Positions 6,729 to 15,382 are shown, numbered from the stretch's first letter. The stretch: DNA of 15,382 nucleotides from CAZAMT01 sp964486145 (GCA_964486145.1 CAZAMT010000067.1:1-15382), one strand, 5' to 3'. Translations and numbers: made by a program. Notes: generated from the sequence alone by a model not told the origin.

Positions 6729-8033
6729 TCAGGCTCTGATAACCTTTGCGCCTATGGCGTTCAATCTTTTATCGATGCTTTGGTACCCCCGATCGATTTG
6801 TTCAATATTATAAATGGTGGAAGTACCTTCGGCGGAAAGCGCCGCAATGAGCAATGCAACACCGGCCCTGATGTCGGGTGATGTCATCGTGGTTGCCCTG
6901 AGTTTCATATGGTTACCCAATCCGATCACCGTGGCACGGTGAGGATCACAAAGAATGATCTGCGCTCCCATATCAATCAGTTTATCAACAAAGAATAACC
7001 TGCTTTCGAACATTTTCTGATGAATCAGCACACTTCCTTTTGCCTGTGTTGCCACAACAAGCATCACGCTAATCAAGTCAGGAGTAAGTCCTGGCCATGG
7101 TGCATCATCAATTTTCATTATGGACCCGTCCAAAAAGGTCTCCACCTTATATCCCAATTGGGATGGAACCAGGATATCATCGCCTTTTTTCTCAAAGTGA
7201 ATTCCTAAACGGTTAAATGCATTTGGAATCAGTCCAAGTTGGTTATAATTAACATCTTTAATAATGATTTCAGACCCCGTCATTGCTGCCAGGCCGATGA
7301 AACTTCCCACCTCGATCATATCAGGTAAAATGATATGCTTTGCACCTCCAAGCTGCTTTACCCCCATAATTTTCAGAAGGTTTGAACCTATCCCGGTTAT
7401 TTTTGCTCCCATTTGATTTAGCATATGGCAAAGCTGTTGGATGTAAGGCTCACAAGCTGCATGGTAAATGGTTGTTTCTCCTTCTGCGAGACATGCTGCC
7501 ATAAGAATATTTGCGGTACCTGTCACTGAGGCTTCATCAAGTAGCATATACGTGCCTTTTAAACGCTTACTGCTTACCTTGAAAAAGCTTTCCTTTTTAT
7601 TAAACTTGAACATGGCGCCCAGATCTTCAAAACCCTTAAAGTGGGTGTCCAGCCTGCGACGCCCAATTTTATCTCCTCCCGGTTGTGGAATGTAACCCAA
7701 CCCAAATCTGGCCAGTAGAGGACCAATTAGCATAATGGAACCACGCAAGCGGCGGGCTTTTTCAATGAATTCAGGTTCAAGCAATGCTTCAATATTGACT
7801 GTTTTTGCCTGAAAAACATAATGATGTGCATTTAATGACTGTACCTCAACTCCCAAATCTCTCATCAGGTCAATGAGGATATTCACATCCTGAATATCCG
7901 GCATATTTCGAATAATTACCTGTTCGGAAGTGAGTAAGGTCGCACAGATAACCTGCAAAGCTTCATTCTTTGCACCTTGAGGATAAATTTCGCCCTTTAG
8001 TTGCTTTCCTCCGGTTACCTTAAAAATGCTCAT
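6729..8033 (-). CDS. murA: UDP-N-acetylglucosamine 1-carboxyvinyltransferase MurA, Asp-type
   Basis: This 434-residue enzyme transfers enolpyruvate from phosphoenolpyruvate to UDP-N-acetylglucosamine, the first committed step of peptidoglycan synthesis in the cytoplasm. Family landmarks are K22 and N23 in QGAKNEA, the loop PGGDKIGRRRLDTH (118-131), D319 in PGLTPD and R389 in SPDIRAG. The loop residue usually cysteine (C115 of E. coli, the target of fosfomycin) is aspartate here (D121, codon GAT at 7671-7673). Such Asp-type MurA enzymes, known from mycobacteria and chlamydiae, are active but not inactivated by fosfomycin. The gene starts 39 bases after the DUF4290 stop and appears to share its promoter. 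The length is normal for the family, with no frameshift. Confidence 0.96.
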   Translation of the reverse strand: MSIFKVTGGKQLKGEIYPQGAKNEALQVICATLLTSEQVIIRNMPDIQDVNILIDLMRDLGVEVQSLNAHHYVFQAKTVNIEALLEPEFIEKARRLRGSIMLIGPLLARFGLGYIPQPGGDKIGRRRLDTHFKGFEDLGAMFKFNKKESFFKVSSKRLKGTYMLLDEASVTGTANILMAACLAEGETTIYHAACEPYIQQLCHMLNQMGAKITGIGSNLLKIMGVKQLGGAKHIILPDMIEVGSFIGLAAMTGSEIIIKDVNYNQLGLIPNAFNRLGIHFEKKGDDILVPSQLGYKVETFLDGSIMKIDDAPWPGLTPDLISVMLVVATQAKGSVLIHQKMFESRLFFVDKLIDMGAQIILCDPHRATVIGLGNHMKLRATTMTSPDIRAGVALLIAALSAEGTSTIYNIEQIDRGYQSIDKRLNAIGAKVIRA

Positions 8034-8072
8034 GGAAAAATGACTGTATTTCGGTTTTTGGAAACTTTGTTT

Positions 8073-8681
8073 TTAATTATTGTACCTCTTTTTCTTACCA
8101 GCTTTTTTAGTTCGATGCCCCCTGGAAAGAATATCCTTGGATTCAAGAAGTTTAATATCTTCCGGGACCTTGAGCCTGCCTTTTGAAATCGTTTCCAAAT
8201 CCTCAATAATTTGCTGGTCGGTAACATTTTCACGGTTCCAAGTAAGGTAAGCCTTTTTCATATGATTGGCAATCATTTGAATAAGGGCATCCTTTTCTGA
8301 TCCGTCATCCATTTCAATGGCTTTTTCGATAAACAATTCAATGGCTTTCCCATAATGTTTGAAACGAATGGTGTAATTATTATAAGGTACAGGACGTGGT
8401 TTTTGCTCAAATTTCTGCTTGGTAGGCTTCACGTAAGGGGAGTCAATATCCAGTTTAAAATCAGACATGATTGCCAGGTGGTCCCAAAGTTTGTGAGTGA
8501 AATCAGCCACATCCCTCAAATGAGGGTTCATATTTCCCATAACGTTGATAATGGCCTGGGCTGAACGGTTTCGTTCTTCCCGGTCTTCAATAGTCATTGC
8601 ATATTTAACCATTTTCTGAATGTTTCTTCCGTACTCGGGTAGCACCAGTTTAGGCCTGCTTGTGTTATAATCGTAATCCAT
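8073..8681 (-). CDS. DUF4290 family protein
   Basis: This 202-residue soluble, helix-rich protein opens with MDYDYNTSRPKLVLPEYGRNIQ, the characteristic start of the Bacteroidota DUF4290 family. It has no signal peptide or membrane helix. The C-terminus is strongly basic (KKAGKKKRYNN), which could bind nucleic acid or simply be a flexible tail. The family has no established function that I can name. Its position directly upstream of murA, on the same strand and 39 bases away, recurs in Bacteroidota and suggests a link to cell-wall synthesis or growth. The start at 8681 sits about 15 bases after the transcription start predicted from the promoter at 8702-8732. Confidence 0.9.
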   Translation of the reverse strand: MDYDYNTSRPKLVLPEYGRNIQKMVKYAMTIEDREERNRSAQAIINVMGNMNPHLRDVADFTHKLWDHLAIMSDFKLDIDSPYVKPTKQKFEQKPRPVPYNNYTIRFKHYGKAIELFIEKAIEMDDGSEKDALIQMIANHMKKAYLTWNRENVTDQQIIEDLETISKGRLKVPEDIKLLESKDILSRGHRTKKAGKKKRYNN

Positions 8682-8701
8682 TGTTATTAAATATTTTATT
8701 A

Positions 8702-8732
8702 CAAAACTAATGTAAAAAGTGATACCACCAAA
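8702..8732 (-). promoter_or_regulatory. Bacteroidota -33/-7 promoter for DUF4290-murA
   Basis: Read on the minus strand, TTTG (8732-8729) is followed by 19 bases and then TAGTTTTG (8709-8702), matching the Bacteroidota housekeeping pattern TTTG-N19-TAnnTTTG. The predicted start near 8696 gives a leader of about 15 bases before the DUF4290 ATG. It lies in the 81-base gap after the helicase stop, so it would separate the two transcription units. Confidence 0.6.
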
Positions 8733-8762
8733 GAAAATAAGTGCTTAGGTGAGGTATGTCAC

Positions 8763-11087
8763 TTAAACTGTTTTATGAATTTTAAGTTTTGCAAATTTAA
8801 GTAACAATTTCTTTTCTTCCTGATTTTGACCGAAAAATACGATGGCTTTTCGCTGGCTGCCGCTACCTTCTACCTGAATAACCTTACCAATGCCGAATCG
8901 TTGATGTTCAACATCCATACCTGCCTGGATCAATGCAGGGTCATCTGGTTCAAAATCCGATGAAGGTGTCGCGTTTACCTGGCCTGCCTTTGATATTTTA
9001 AGCATGTTTTTCCGAACGTGTTCTGGTATTTGTCTGGCATTGCTCTGGTTATTCAATTTACTTTTGTAATTTGTTGTACTTGAAGCCTGATAGGAAGCAT
9101 CCCTGGCAGCCATTTCCGGAGCCATATCAATATAAGCCGGATCAATTTCGGCAATAAACCTGCTGGGTCTGCAATGCGAAGGAACACCCCATTTATACCT
9201 CGATTCGGAATAGCTAATGGTAACTTTCATTTTTGCGCGGGTCAGTGCAACATAAAACAACCTTCGCTCTTCTTCTATTTCCTTCGGTGTTTGCATAGCC
9301 ATTTTGGAAGGGAACAGGTCTTCTTCAACACCAACAATATATACCTGATTAAACTCAAGACCTTTCGCTGCATGGATTGTCATCAGGCTAACCTTATCCC
9401 GTTCTTCATCCTTATCATTATCAGCATCGGTCAGCAATGCCACATTCTCCATAAACCTGTCTAAGGTAACAACCTGGCCGTCCATCTGATTGCTATCAGA
9501 AAATTCTTTAATACCATTAAGTAATTCTTCAACATTTTCATATCGCATGCGTTCCTCCACGCCATCGCCGTTGTAAAGATCTTTTAAGACACCACTTTTG
9601 GATGCAAGGTCGTGGGCTATTTTATATGCATCAGTCGTTGGAAGAAGTGCGGTGTACTCATCTATCAAACCTTTAAAGCTTGTAATTTTCGCGAGTGTGC
9701 CTTTATTCAGGCCTGGATTATATTCATCCAGTTCATTTATAATTTCCCAAATACTACAATTTTTCAGATTTGATGCAGCCTCAAGCTTATCAAGAGTTGT
9801 TTGTCCGATACCTCTTGCCGGATAATTGATCACCCGTTTGATGGCTTCATCATCTTTATTATTTATTATTAGACGATAATACCCCAGGAGATCCTTGATT
9901 TCTTTTCGTTGATAAAAGGAAATGGCTCCATAAATTTTGTAGGGTATGTTTTTTTTACGCAGCGATTCCTCAAAGATTCTCGACTGGGCATTTGTACGAT
10001 ACAAAATGGCAAAATCATTGAATTTTAAGCGACAAATATTTTTCTCATCCACAATCGAACCAGCCACAATAAAACCTTCCTCATTGTCGGACAACGTGCG
10101 TATGATCCTGATTTTCTCTCCATCCTCGTTTTTTGAAAAAACGACCTTTTGAATCTGGTCACGGTTTTTTGCAATAATGCTATTGGCTGCATCCACGATC
10201 ATTTTTGTAGACCTGTAATTCTGCTCCAGCTTATAAATGTTATATTCAGGATAGTCATTCCGGAAATTGAGTATGTTTTCAATTTTAGCACCCCGAAATG
10301 AATAAATACTCTGAGCATCGTCCCCAACAACACAAATATTATTATGATTGCTGGTGAGTTTTTTTACAATAACATACTGTGCAAAATTTGTATCCTGGTA
10401 CTCATCCACCAAAACATAATCAAATTTCTCCTGGTACTTTTTCAGGATTTCCGGATGATCCCGGAACAAAATATTTGTATTCAGTAAAAGATCATCAAAA
10501 TCCATCGCATCGGCCTTCCGGCAACGTGCAACGTACGTACGGTAAATATCAGCCATCATGCCCCTGTTTTTGTTCCTGTCTGCTGACATGATCCCGGTAT
10601 TGGCACGATATGCATCAACGGTTATCAGATTGTTCTTTGCCGATGAAATTCTTCCTAAAACATCGTTCGGTTTATACGTTTGATCATCGAGATTTAGATC
10701 TTTAATAACTTTCCTGATAACACTTTTTGAATCAACAGTATCATAAATGGTATAGCCGGATGAGTAGTTTAATACCTCAGCCTCGTACCTTAATATCCGG
10801 GAGAAGATTGAATGAAATGTACCCGTCCATAATCTTTCAGTTAGTTCAGGACTCACTATCCGGGCTATCCGTTCTTTCATTTCACGGGCAGCTTTGTTTG
10901 TAAAGGTGAGCGCTAAAATACGTGATGGAGGAATCCCTTTTGACAGTAAATTTGCAATGCGAAATGTTAACACCCTGGTTTTTCCTGATCCTGCTCCCGC
11001 GATTACCAGCGAGGGCCCCTCTGTTTTTTCAACAGCATCGCGTTGTACTTTATTTAATCCTTCCAGAAAGTTTGTCATTCTATCCAT
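8763..11087 (-). CDS. pcrA: ATP-dependent DNA helicase PcrA/UvrD
   Basis: This 774-residue superfamily 1A helicase unwinds DNA 3' to 5' in nucleotide excision repair and replication restart. Motifs in order are the Q-motif region (LNKVQ, 11-15), Walker A AGAGSGKT (30-37), Ia (60-70), II VDEYQD (227-232), III GDDAQSIYSFRGA (255-267), IV QNYRST (289-294), V MTIHAAKGLEF (569-579) and VI VALTRAK (613-619). The C-terminal 50 residues (from about 721, with the core GMDVEHQRFGIGKVI) look like the Tudor-like domain found at the end of PcrA, which contacts RNA polymerase; a polar linker precedes it. An ATG at 11078 (MTNFLEGLN) is a credible alternative start. A TATTTTTG -7 box at 11106-11099 lies upstream without a convincing -33 box. 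It is divergent from the type IX cargo gene. Confidence 0.96.
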   Translation of the reverse strand: MDRMTNFLEGLNKVQRDAVEKTEGPSLVIAGAGSGKTRVLTFRIANLLSKGIPPSRILALTFTNKAAREMKERIARIVSPELTERLWTGTFHSIFSRILRYEAEVLNYSSGYTIYDTVDSKSVIRKVIKDLNLDDQTYKPNDVLGRISSAKNNLITVDAYRANTGIMSADRNKNRGMMADIYRTYVARCRKADAMDFDDLLLNTNILFRDHPEILKKYQEKFDYVLVDEYQDTNFAQYVIVKKLTSNHNNICVVGDDAQSIYSFRGAKIENILNFRNDYPEYNIYKLEQNYRSTKMIVDAANSIIAKNRDQIQKVVFSKNEDGEKIRIIRTLSDNEEGFIVAGSIVDEKNICRLKFNDFAILYRTNAQSRIFEESLRKKNIPYKIYGAISFYQRKEIKDLLGYYRLIINNKDDEAIKRVINYPARGIGQTTLDKLEAASNLKNCSIWEIINELDEYNPGLNKGTLAKITSFKGLIDEYTALLPTTDAYKIAHDLASKSGVLKDLYNGDGVEERMRYENVEELLNGIKEFSDSNQMDGQVVTLDRFMENVALLTDADNDKDEERDKVSLMTIHAAKGLEFNQVYIVGVEEDLFPSKMAMQTPKEIEEERRLFYVALTRAKMKVTISYSESRYKWGVPSHCRPSRFIAEIDPAYIDMAPEMAARDASYQASSTTNYKSKLNNQSNARQIPEHVRKNMLKISKAGQVNATPSSDFEPDDPALIQAGMDVEHQRFGIGKVIQVEGSGSQRKAIVFFGQNQEEKKLLLKFAKLKIHKTV

Positions 11088-11309
11088 TTTGATTCTGTCA
11101 AAAATAAATATTGTGCGAAGATATTCCTGCAGATAAAATGTTTATTTTTTAACAGGCTTTGCAGGATATCCTTCACCCTTTGTTTTTAAAGCTGTTACAA
11201 ATAATTGAATGGTGGTATTTGTAAAAATTATGAATTTAATAGCCTAAAATAATATTTTTCATTTTCAGAAGTTTTATTTTAGCAGACCCTGAAGTTAGAA
11301 TTAAATTGA

Positions 11310-12749
11310 ATGAACAAGAAAATCTTAATTCAACATGTACGCTGGTTATCCATATTCATTTTAATGTGGTTACCCTTGCAGATTTTGTTAGGTCAAATAA
11401 GCGCACCTGGTGCCGATTACACGGACAAAACAGCTTACCTGGAACACCCGGAGCAAGATACCGTGTTTGTTTTTAATAAAACAAAGGATCAAACTGAAAA
11501 TAACATTGGCTCCCTGGAAATGGCATCACCGGATGGCGAAAGTGACTGGATTTTTTTATGGTATCAGTATAGTGCGGACATGAACGGGTTTGATTATTCA
11601 AATCCTTTAAAAACAGAAAATAACACTGCTCTATCCAGGCTTGATAATCTTGGTTCAGGAGGATATGCAGTTGTATACTCAAATGGCACCATCAATGATA
11701 CAATTATAGCCTGGGTATTTATAAACAATTTTATTAATATTCCTGTAAAAATAACATTCAAAGATGAGGAAGGGCAATTGCTTCCCTCGCGGTATACGTG
11801 TGATTATGTAGAATTGAAAGCAAATGTTGCCACCGATACATTTTATTATTATGACCCGTCCAACGATAGCATGCTGGTGTTATCAAATTACATCAATTAT
11901 GCATGGACATCAGATCCGGCCGGAAAGAACCCCTCAAATAGTGACAACAGGTTTACTGGTTCTGAAATCAGAGATCGAACATTTGACCCGCCAACAGAAG
12001 ATACACATTATTTTTTGGAAGCTTCAGACAAATATGGTGTTACCCAATACGATACTGTATTTTATGAAACCATTCAAACCAAAGCCGTGCTGGATACGAT
12101 TGCTCCGCCAGTTACTTTTGATGATGGCTTGCAATATTACAACACACGAAATGAAGACACAAAATCAGCCCCGTACCAAATGTATTTTAGCCCGAAAGAA
12201 TCTGAAAATGCCGATCGTTACGTATGGAATTTTGGGGATGAAGAAGGTGATACCACCTACTATACCGCGGACAGTGTTGAATATGTATTTTATGATCCTT
12301 TAAAGAGCCCTTACTTCATAAGGCTTACAACATACAGCGAGGAAGGTTGCATGAGCAGTGATTCCGTGGAAATTGAAATTGCAACCTCCGAATTGTTTGT
12401 GCCGCCGTATTTTACCCCAAAAGAAAATCAAATGAAAATAGATAAAGTTGTTACTCCAAACGGAGATGGAAACAATGACTATTTTCGCGTGTACGACGTG
12501 TCCATCCGTGCATTTGAAATTGTGATATTTAACCGATGGGGAAGAGTTGTTAATCGAAGTAAAGGCAACGACATCCGCGACTGGAAAGGTTGGGATGGTT
12601 ATATTGGTGATTCACAGCGTCCTGCACCTGAAGGCGTATATTATTTTGTGCTCAGAGCACAAGGGTGGGACGGTATTGATTATGAATTTCCCGATCGCGA
12701 TATGGAACGAACGGGCTTTTTTCACCTGTTTCGCGAGAATCAGCGATGA
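11310..12749 (+). CDS. Secreted protein with type IX secretion (type B) C-terminal sorting domain
   Basis: The 479-residue protein starts with a Sec signal peptide (hydrophobic core about 12-27, probable cleavage after LLGQ). The middle is beta-rich and acidic, with no recognised enzyme domain in the first 280 residues. Residues 288-358 look like a PKD domain, with YVWNFGDEEGDT as the key motif. Residues 378-475 are the gliding-motility-associated CHU_C/type B domain, with VVTPNGDGNNDYF, IFNRWGRVV and APEGVYYFVL. This domain directs proteins through the type IX secretion system of Bacteroidota to the cell surface or beyond. It predicts that the organism has a T9SS, although no T9SS machinery gene is in this window. 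No promoter was recognised in the 222 bases before it and no Shine-Dalgarno is present. The gene stands alone, convergent with the DoxX-fusion gene. Confidence 0.9.
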   Translation: MNKKILIQHVRWLSIFILMWLPLQILLGQISAPGADYTDKTAYLEHPEQDTVFVFNKTKDQTENNIGSLEMASPDGESDWIFLWYQYSADMNGFDYSNPLKTENNTALSRLDNLGSGGYAVVYSNGTINDTIIAWVFINNFINIPVKITFKDEEGQLLPSRYTCDYVELKANVATDTFYYYDPSNDSMLVLSNYINYAWTSDPAGKNPSNSDNRFTGSEIRDRTFDPPTEDTHYFLEASDKYGVTQYDTVFYETIQTKAVLDTIAPPVTFDDGLQYYNTRNEDTKSAPYQMYFSPKESENADRYVWNFGDEEGDTTYYTADSVEYVFYDPLKSPYFIRLTTYSEEGCMSSDSVEIEIATSELFVPPYFTPKENQMKIDKVVTPNGDGNNDYFRVYDVSIRAFEIVIFNRWGRVVNRSKGNDIRDWKGWDGYIGDSQRPAPEGVYYFVLRAQGWDGIDYEFPDRDMERTGFFHLFRENQR

Positions 12750-12821
12750 AAACCTGTTGAATCCCGTAACCGGCTGCCAGAAATAACAATTAATAACTTA
12801 CCTGATTCACTTGACATAAAT

Positions 12822-14339
12822 TTATCCCAGCCATGGTCTGCTTCTCACTGGCATATTATTTAAAATGTCAATGGTTATATTGACATCATTCACAACTTGA
12901 AAATCAAACATACCCACGCAAATAAAGTCAGCCCCGTTTTCAAATGCCCATCGAAAACCATCTTCAGGTTTAATTGCACCGGCTGCCAGAACTTTAAAGC
13001 CCATCACCGGGATGTTTGCTTTTTGAACAAATTCAACTGTACGATCCGGGAACAGGCAGAAAATATTATTATGAAACCGGTTATGGTCGAGATGATTTTT
13101 ACCATCAACCTCAAATGGAACTCTGTTTTCAATTGGATGTGCGGACCAGTAATTATCATGGTGCATCGTTTTCATAAAATAATCGGGTACAATCCCGTAG
13201 TCGCCGCAAGCAATGAGGGCATCCACCGTGTGCGAGGCAAGCCCGGCAGTATATCCCTGGTTTCGGATATTTTCAATCATTTTTTCAACCACATCAATTT
13301 TATTATCCCGCACCAACCAATCACACCAGTTACCCTGCACCTGTAAAATATCTACACCATAATCAATTGCCTTGTTTATTTGTTCAAAGTAATCACCATT
13401 TTCAATATTTGGAGCAACTTGTGAAATTACCTTTATTTTACTACCAAAAAGTTTTTTGTATTTGGCAAGCAGTGGATTCGACGGAAAACCAATATTAATG
13501 GTATTTATTCCTGCATTTTCCGCCAACATCAGGGTTTCATACACTTTTTTTTCATTGTTATAAGCTTTAAACAACGATGAAACGTAGATCAGGTCCCTGG
13601 CATGTGCCCATCCCCCAATCAGATTTCCGCCAAGAACCAGCCGGCTGATATCGTGCTCTCCGATTTTTCCTTTTGGTAACTCCCCTTTTAATTCGCTTAA
13701 TGTTGCCTGATTCACCTGGATGGTAGCCCCCGACATTACGTCAACACCATATTTCTTATGTTCCCTGAAAGCGCCCCATCCCAGTAAACCCAATGCCGGT
13801 AAAGCTGCCAGATTTTTCAAAGCCTCGCGCCGGTTGTTGACAGGATGCTTTTTCTCCTGCTCTTCAATTTTTGATTTTGCAAAAAGGGCCAGTAGATTAT
13901 CTATGCCAAATCCTCTTTCTCTGGAGAAAACAAACACCAGTAAAGCCATAGCTTCAATGAGTACCTTATTCACAATGTAAAGCTGCCCCTCGGTGTTGTG
14001 CACGAGAGAAGCACCGAAAGGAGGATATGCGAAATAGTATAATGTAAGCAAGGCAACACCGGCGATAGCAGCATACCTGGCAAAAACTCCTACGAATAGA
14101 CTAATTCCAATGATGATCAACCCAAAAACATTTAAAAAATCCACAACCTGAAGAATGCTTTCCGAGGAAGCCATCCACTGGTACATGCCTGAAAACGGGC
14201 CGGTTGCATTTATTAGATAATTGTAAGCCGACCAGTCAGGAGTAAATAATTTGGCGAGTCCTTCGTACAAAAAATGCCACCCGATTGCAAAACGAAGAAC
14301 TGTTAAAAAAAACTTTTTCCAATTTGTTGAAAATTTCAT
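12822..14339 (-). CDS. DoxX membrane domain fused through a twin-arginine helix to a barrel-like domain
   Basis: The 505-residue protein has three parts. Residues 1-145 are a four-helix DoxX-type membrane domain (helices near 10-30, 63-86, 88-105 and 123-140, with LRFAIGWHFLYEGLAKL at the start). Residues 168-191 hold a twin-arginine motif NNRREALKN (R170, R171) and a hydrophobic helix (about 176-191), like a Tat signal but internal. Residues 225-500 look like an alpha/beta (probably TIM) barrel, with LVLGGNLIGGW near the first strand, MKTMHHDNYWSAHP in the middle and AAGAIKPEDGFRWAFENGADFICVGMFDF at the end. I cannot name its reaction; the aldo-keto reductase tetrad is not evident. With four helices and both ends cytoplasmic, the fifth helix would place the barrel outside. 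The gene lies 22 bases after the isomerase gene, so they form one operon. Confidence 0.75.
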   Translation of the reverse strand: MKFSTNWKKFFLTVLRFAIGWHFLYEGLAKLFTPDWSAYNYLINATGPFSGMYQWMASSESILQVVDFLNVFGLIIIGISLFVGVFARYAAIAGVALLTLYYFAYPPFGASLVHNTEGQLYIVNKVLIEAMALLVFVFSRERGFGIDNLLALFAKSKIEEQEKKHPVNNRREALKNLAALPALGLLGWGAFREHKKYGVDVMSGATIQVNQATLSELKGELPKGKIGEHDISRLVLGGNLIGGWAHARDLIYVSSLFKAYNNEKKVYETLMLAENAGINTINIGFPSNPLLAKYKKLFGSKIKVISQVAPNIENGDYFEQINKAIDYGVDILQVQGNWCDWLVRDNKIDVVEKMIENIRNQGYTAGLASHTVDALIACGDYGIVPDYFMKTMHHDNYWSAHPIENRVPFEVDGKNHLDHNRFHNNIFCLFPDRTVEFVQKANIPVMGFKVLAAGAIKPEDGFRWAFENGADFICVGMFDFQVVNDVNITIDILNNMPVRSRPWLG

Positions 14340-14361
14340 AATATCTAAGTTGAAAAATCAA

Positions 14362-15213
14362 TTAAAACTCTATGCTTTTTAAATAGTCTGCAGCAGATTC
14401 AAGGCATGCCATTCCATCAACAACCTTATCCCGTTCAACGAAATAATGTTGAATATTCTGATTTGCCGCCTCCGCAAAAATGGATGGAAAATCAATAATC
14501 CCACTTCCGGGACAGGAAAATGTCTGCTCCTCGCCGGGCGCCATATCCTTTACATGTAAAATCGGGATACGACCCTCATATTTTTTAAGAACTTTGAGCG
14601 GATCGGCTCCTCCTTTTTTAACCCAGTAGATATCCATTTCACATTTTACCAAATCTTTATCGGTATGTTTCATAAGATAATCAAAAGGCAGCCCTTCTTC
14701 CATTTCAATAAATTCATTATCGTGGTTATGCCAGCATAATTCCAAGTCATATTCGTTGCATGCTTCACCAATTTTGTTCAGAATGTCCGCACTTATTTTA
14801 CAATCTTCGAGCTTGAAAGGTGCTCCAACCTTCCACGGCCAATAGGAAACTCCGTATAAAACATTTAGTGCCTTCACTTTTTCTATTGATTTTTTAACTT
14901 CATCCATGTTTTCAGAAAACTTAATTCCCCCGGCAATAGGTTTTATCCCGATTTCTTTGCAATAAGAAAGAAATGAATCAGCCGAATCTCCCAGGTAATT
15001 TCCCGTTTCAATTTCGGAATAACCGTATTCCACAGTCTTCTTCAACACCGATTTCCAGTCTCCTTTCAATTCCTCTTTGATTATTCCTGAGATATAGCCA
15101 ATATTTTGCAGTTTTCGATTGTTATTAAAGGAGGAAGCAAAAAATGGGTGAGAAACGGCAACAAATGCTGAACCAGCAGTTAGGGTCTTTAAAAAATGTC
15201 TTCTTTTATTCAT
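14362..15213 (-). CDS. Tat-exported sugar phosphate isomerase/epimerase-like TIM barrel
   Basis: The 283-residue protein begins with a textbook Tat signal, NKRRHFLKTL followed by a hydrophobic stretch to about residue 26. The rest is a TIM barrel of the xylose isomerase/AP endonuclease 2 superfamily. Likely metal ligands and active-site residues are in LELCWHNHDNEF (H162, H164), MDIYWV (D194), ILHVKDM (H220) and YFVERD (E260). These enzymes isomerise or epimerise sugars or act on related polyols and keto-sugars; the substrate is not identifiable. A Tat signal implies that the folded enzyme works outside the inner membrane and may take its metal in the cytoplasm. It is the first gene of a two-gene operon with the DoxX fusion. 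The 169 bases upstream contain no promoter I can defend. Confidence 0.87.
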   Translation of the reverse strand: MNKRRHFLKTLTAGSAFVAVSHPFFASSFNNNRKLQNIGYISGIIKEELKGDWKSVLKKTVEYGYSEIETGNYLGDSADSFLSYCKEIGIKPIAGGIKFSENMDEVKKSIEKVKALNVLYGVSYWPWKVGAPFKLEDCKISADILNKIGEACNEYDLELCWHNHDNEFIEMEEGLPFDYLMKHTDKDLVKCEMDIYWVKKGGADPLKVLKKYEGRIPILHVKDMAPGEEQTFSCPGSGIIDFPSIFAEAANQNIQHYFVERDKVVDGMACLESAADYLKSIEF

Positions 15214-15382
15214 AATAGAAATGGTTTAGGTTAAGTAGTTAATATCTTTCGCAATAGTTAAAATAGCACCGGGAATTCATTCTATAGTTATGTTAGGAAA
15301 GTTTAAAAGTACAAAATATTTGATTTTCACAAAATAAAATAACCTGATTATATCATAATCTCTATAAAAAATTCTTTCAATG

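Noticed and set aside
8738..8765. TAAGTG/CACTTA arms around the pcrA stop codon as a possible terminator
   Set aside because: The stem has only six pairs with a 16-base loop, and it begins inside the coding sequence; too weak to call.
11099..11106. TATTTTTG -7 box upstream of pcrA as a promoter
   Set aside because: The -7 motif fits but no -33 TTTG lies at the right distance, and the leader would be only about 6 bases for the annotated start.
11088..11309. Divergent spacer between pcrA and the T9SS cargo gene searched for a plus-strand promoter
   Set aside because: TTTG occurrences were found, but none had TAnnTTTG at 19 to 21 bases, so no promoter was called.

Overview
The window looks like a piece of a Bacteroidota chromosome, probably from the Bacteroidales/Marinilabiliales side of the phylum. 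The evidence is a GldA/GldF/GldG-type ABC exporter, a DUF4290 gene directly upstream of murA, a protein with a type IX secretion (type B) C-terminal sorting domain, and mostly Shine-Dalgarno-free AT-rich leaders. One good match to the Bacteroidota -33/-7 promoter (TTTG, 19 bases, TAnnTTTG) is also present. No rRNA, tRNA, CRISPR array, transposase, phage gene or attachment site was seen. All genes appear intact.

Layout. (1) Positions 140-4653, minus strand: a 63-residue unknown protein, then an ABC ATPase (GldA-like), an ABC-2 permease (GldF-like), a GldG-like auxiliary protein and a DUF4340 membrane-anchored protein, ending near an imperfect hairpin at 84-119. (2) 4654-5067: a 414-base gene-free stretch with an exact sigma-54 (-24/-12) promoter match pointing at the 63-residue gene, plus a cluster of inverted repeats on its upstream side. 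(3) 5068-8681, minus strand: a secreted glutaminyl-peptide cyclotransferase lipoprotein, a small HAD-type phosphatase, MurA and DUF4290. A promoter match lies just upstream of DUF4290. (4) 8763-11087, minus strand: a PcrA/UvrD helicase. (5) 11310-12749, plus strand: the type IX secretion cargo protein, transcribed divergently from the helicase gene. (6) 12822-15213, minus strand: a two-gene operon of a Tat-exported sugar isomerase-like TIM barrel and a DoxX membrane domain fused, through an internal twin-arginine helix, to a second barrel-like domain.

How the genes work together. Most of the window is ordinary housekeeping and envelope biology: peptidoglycan precursor synthesis, DNA repair, a membrane exporter and secreted enzymes. 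The parts most worth a second look are the sigma-54-like control region in front of the exporter operon, the DoxX/Tat/barrel fusion paired with a Tat-exported isomerase, and MurA with Asp in place of the usual catalytic Cys, which predicts insensitivity to fosfomycin.
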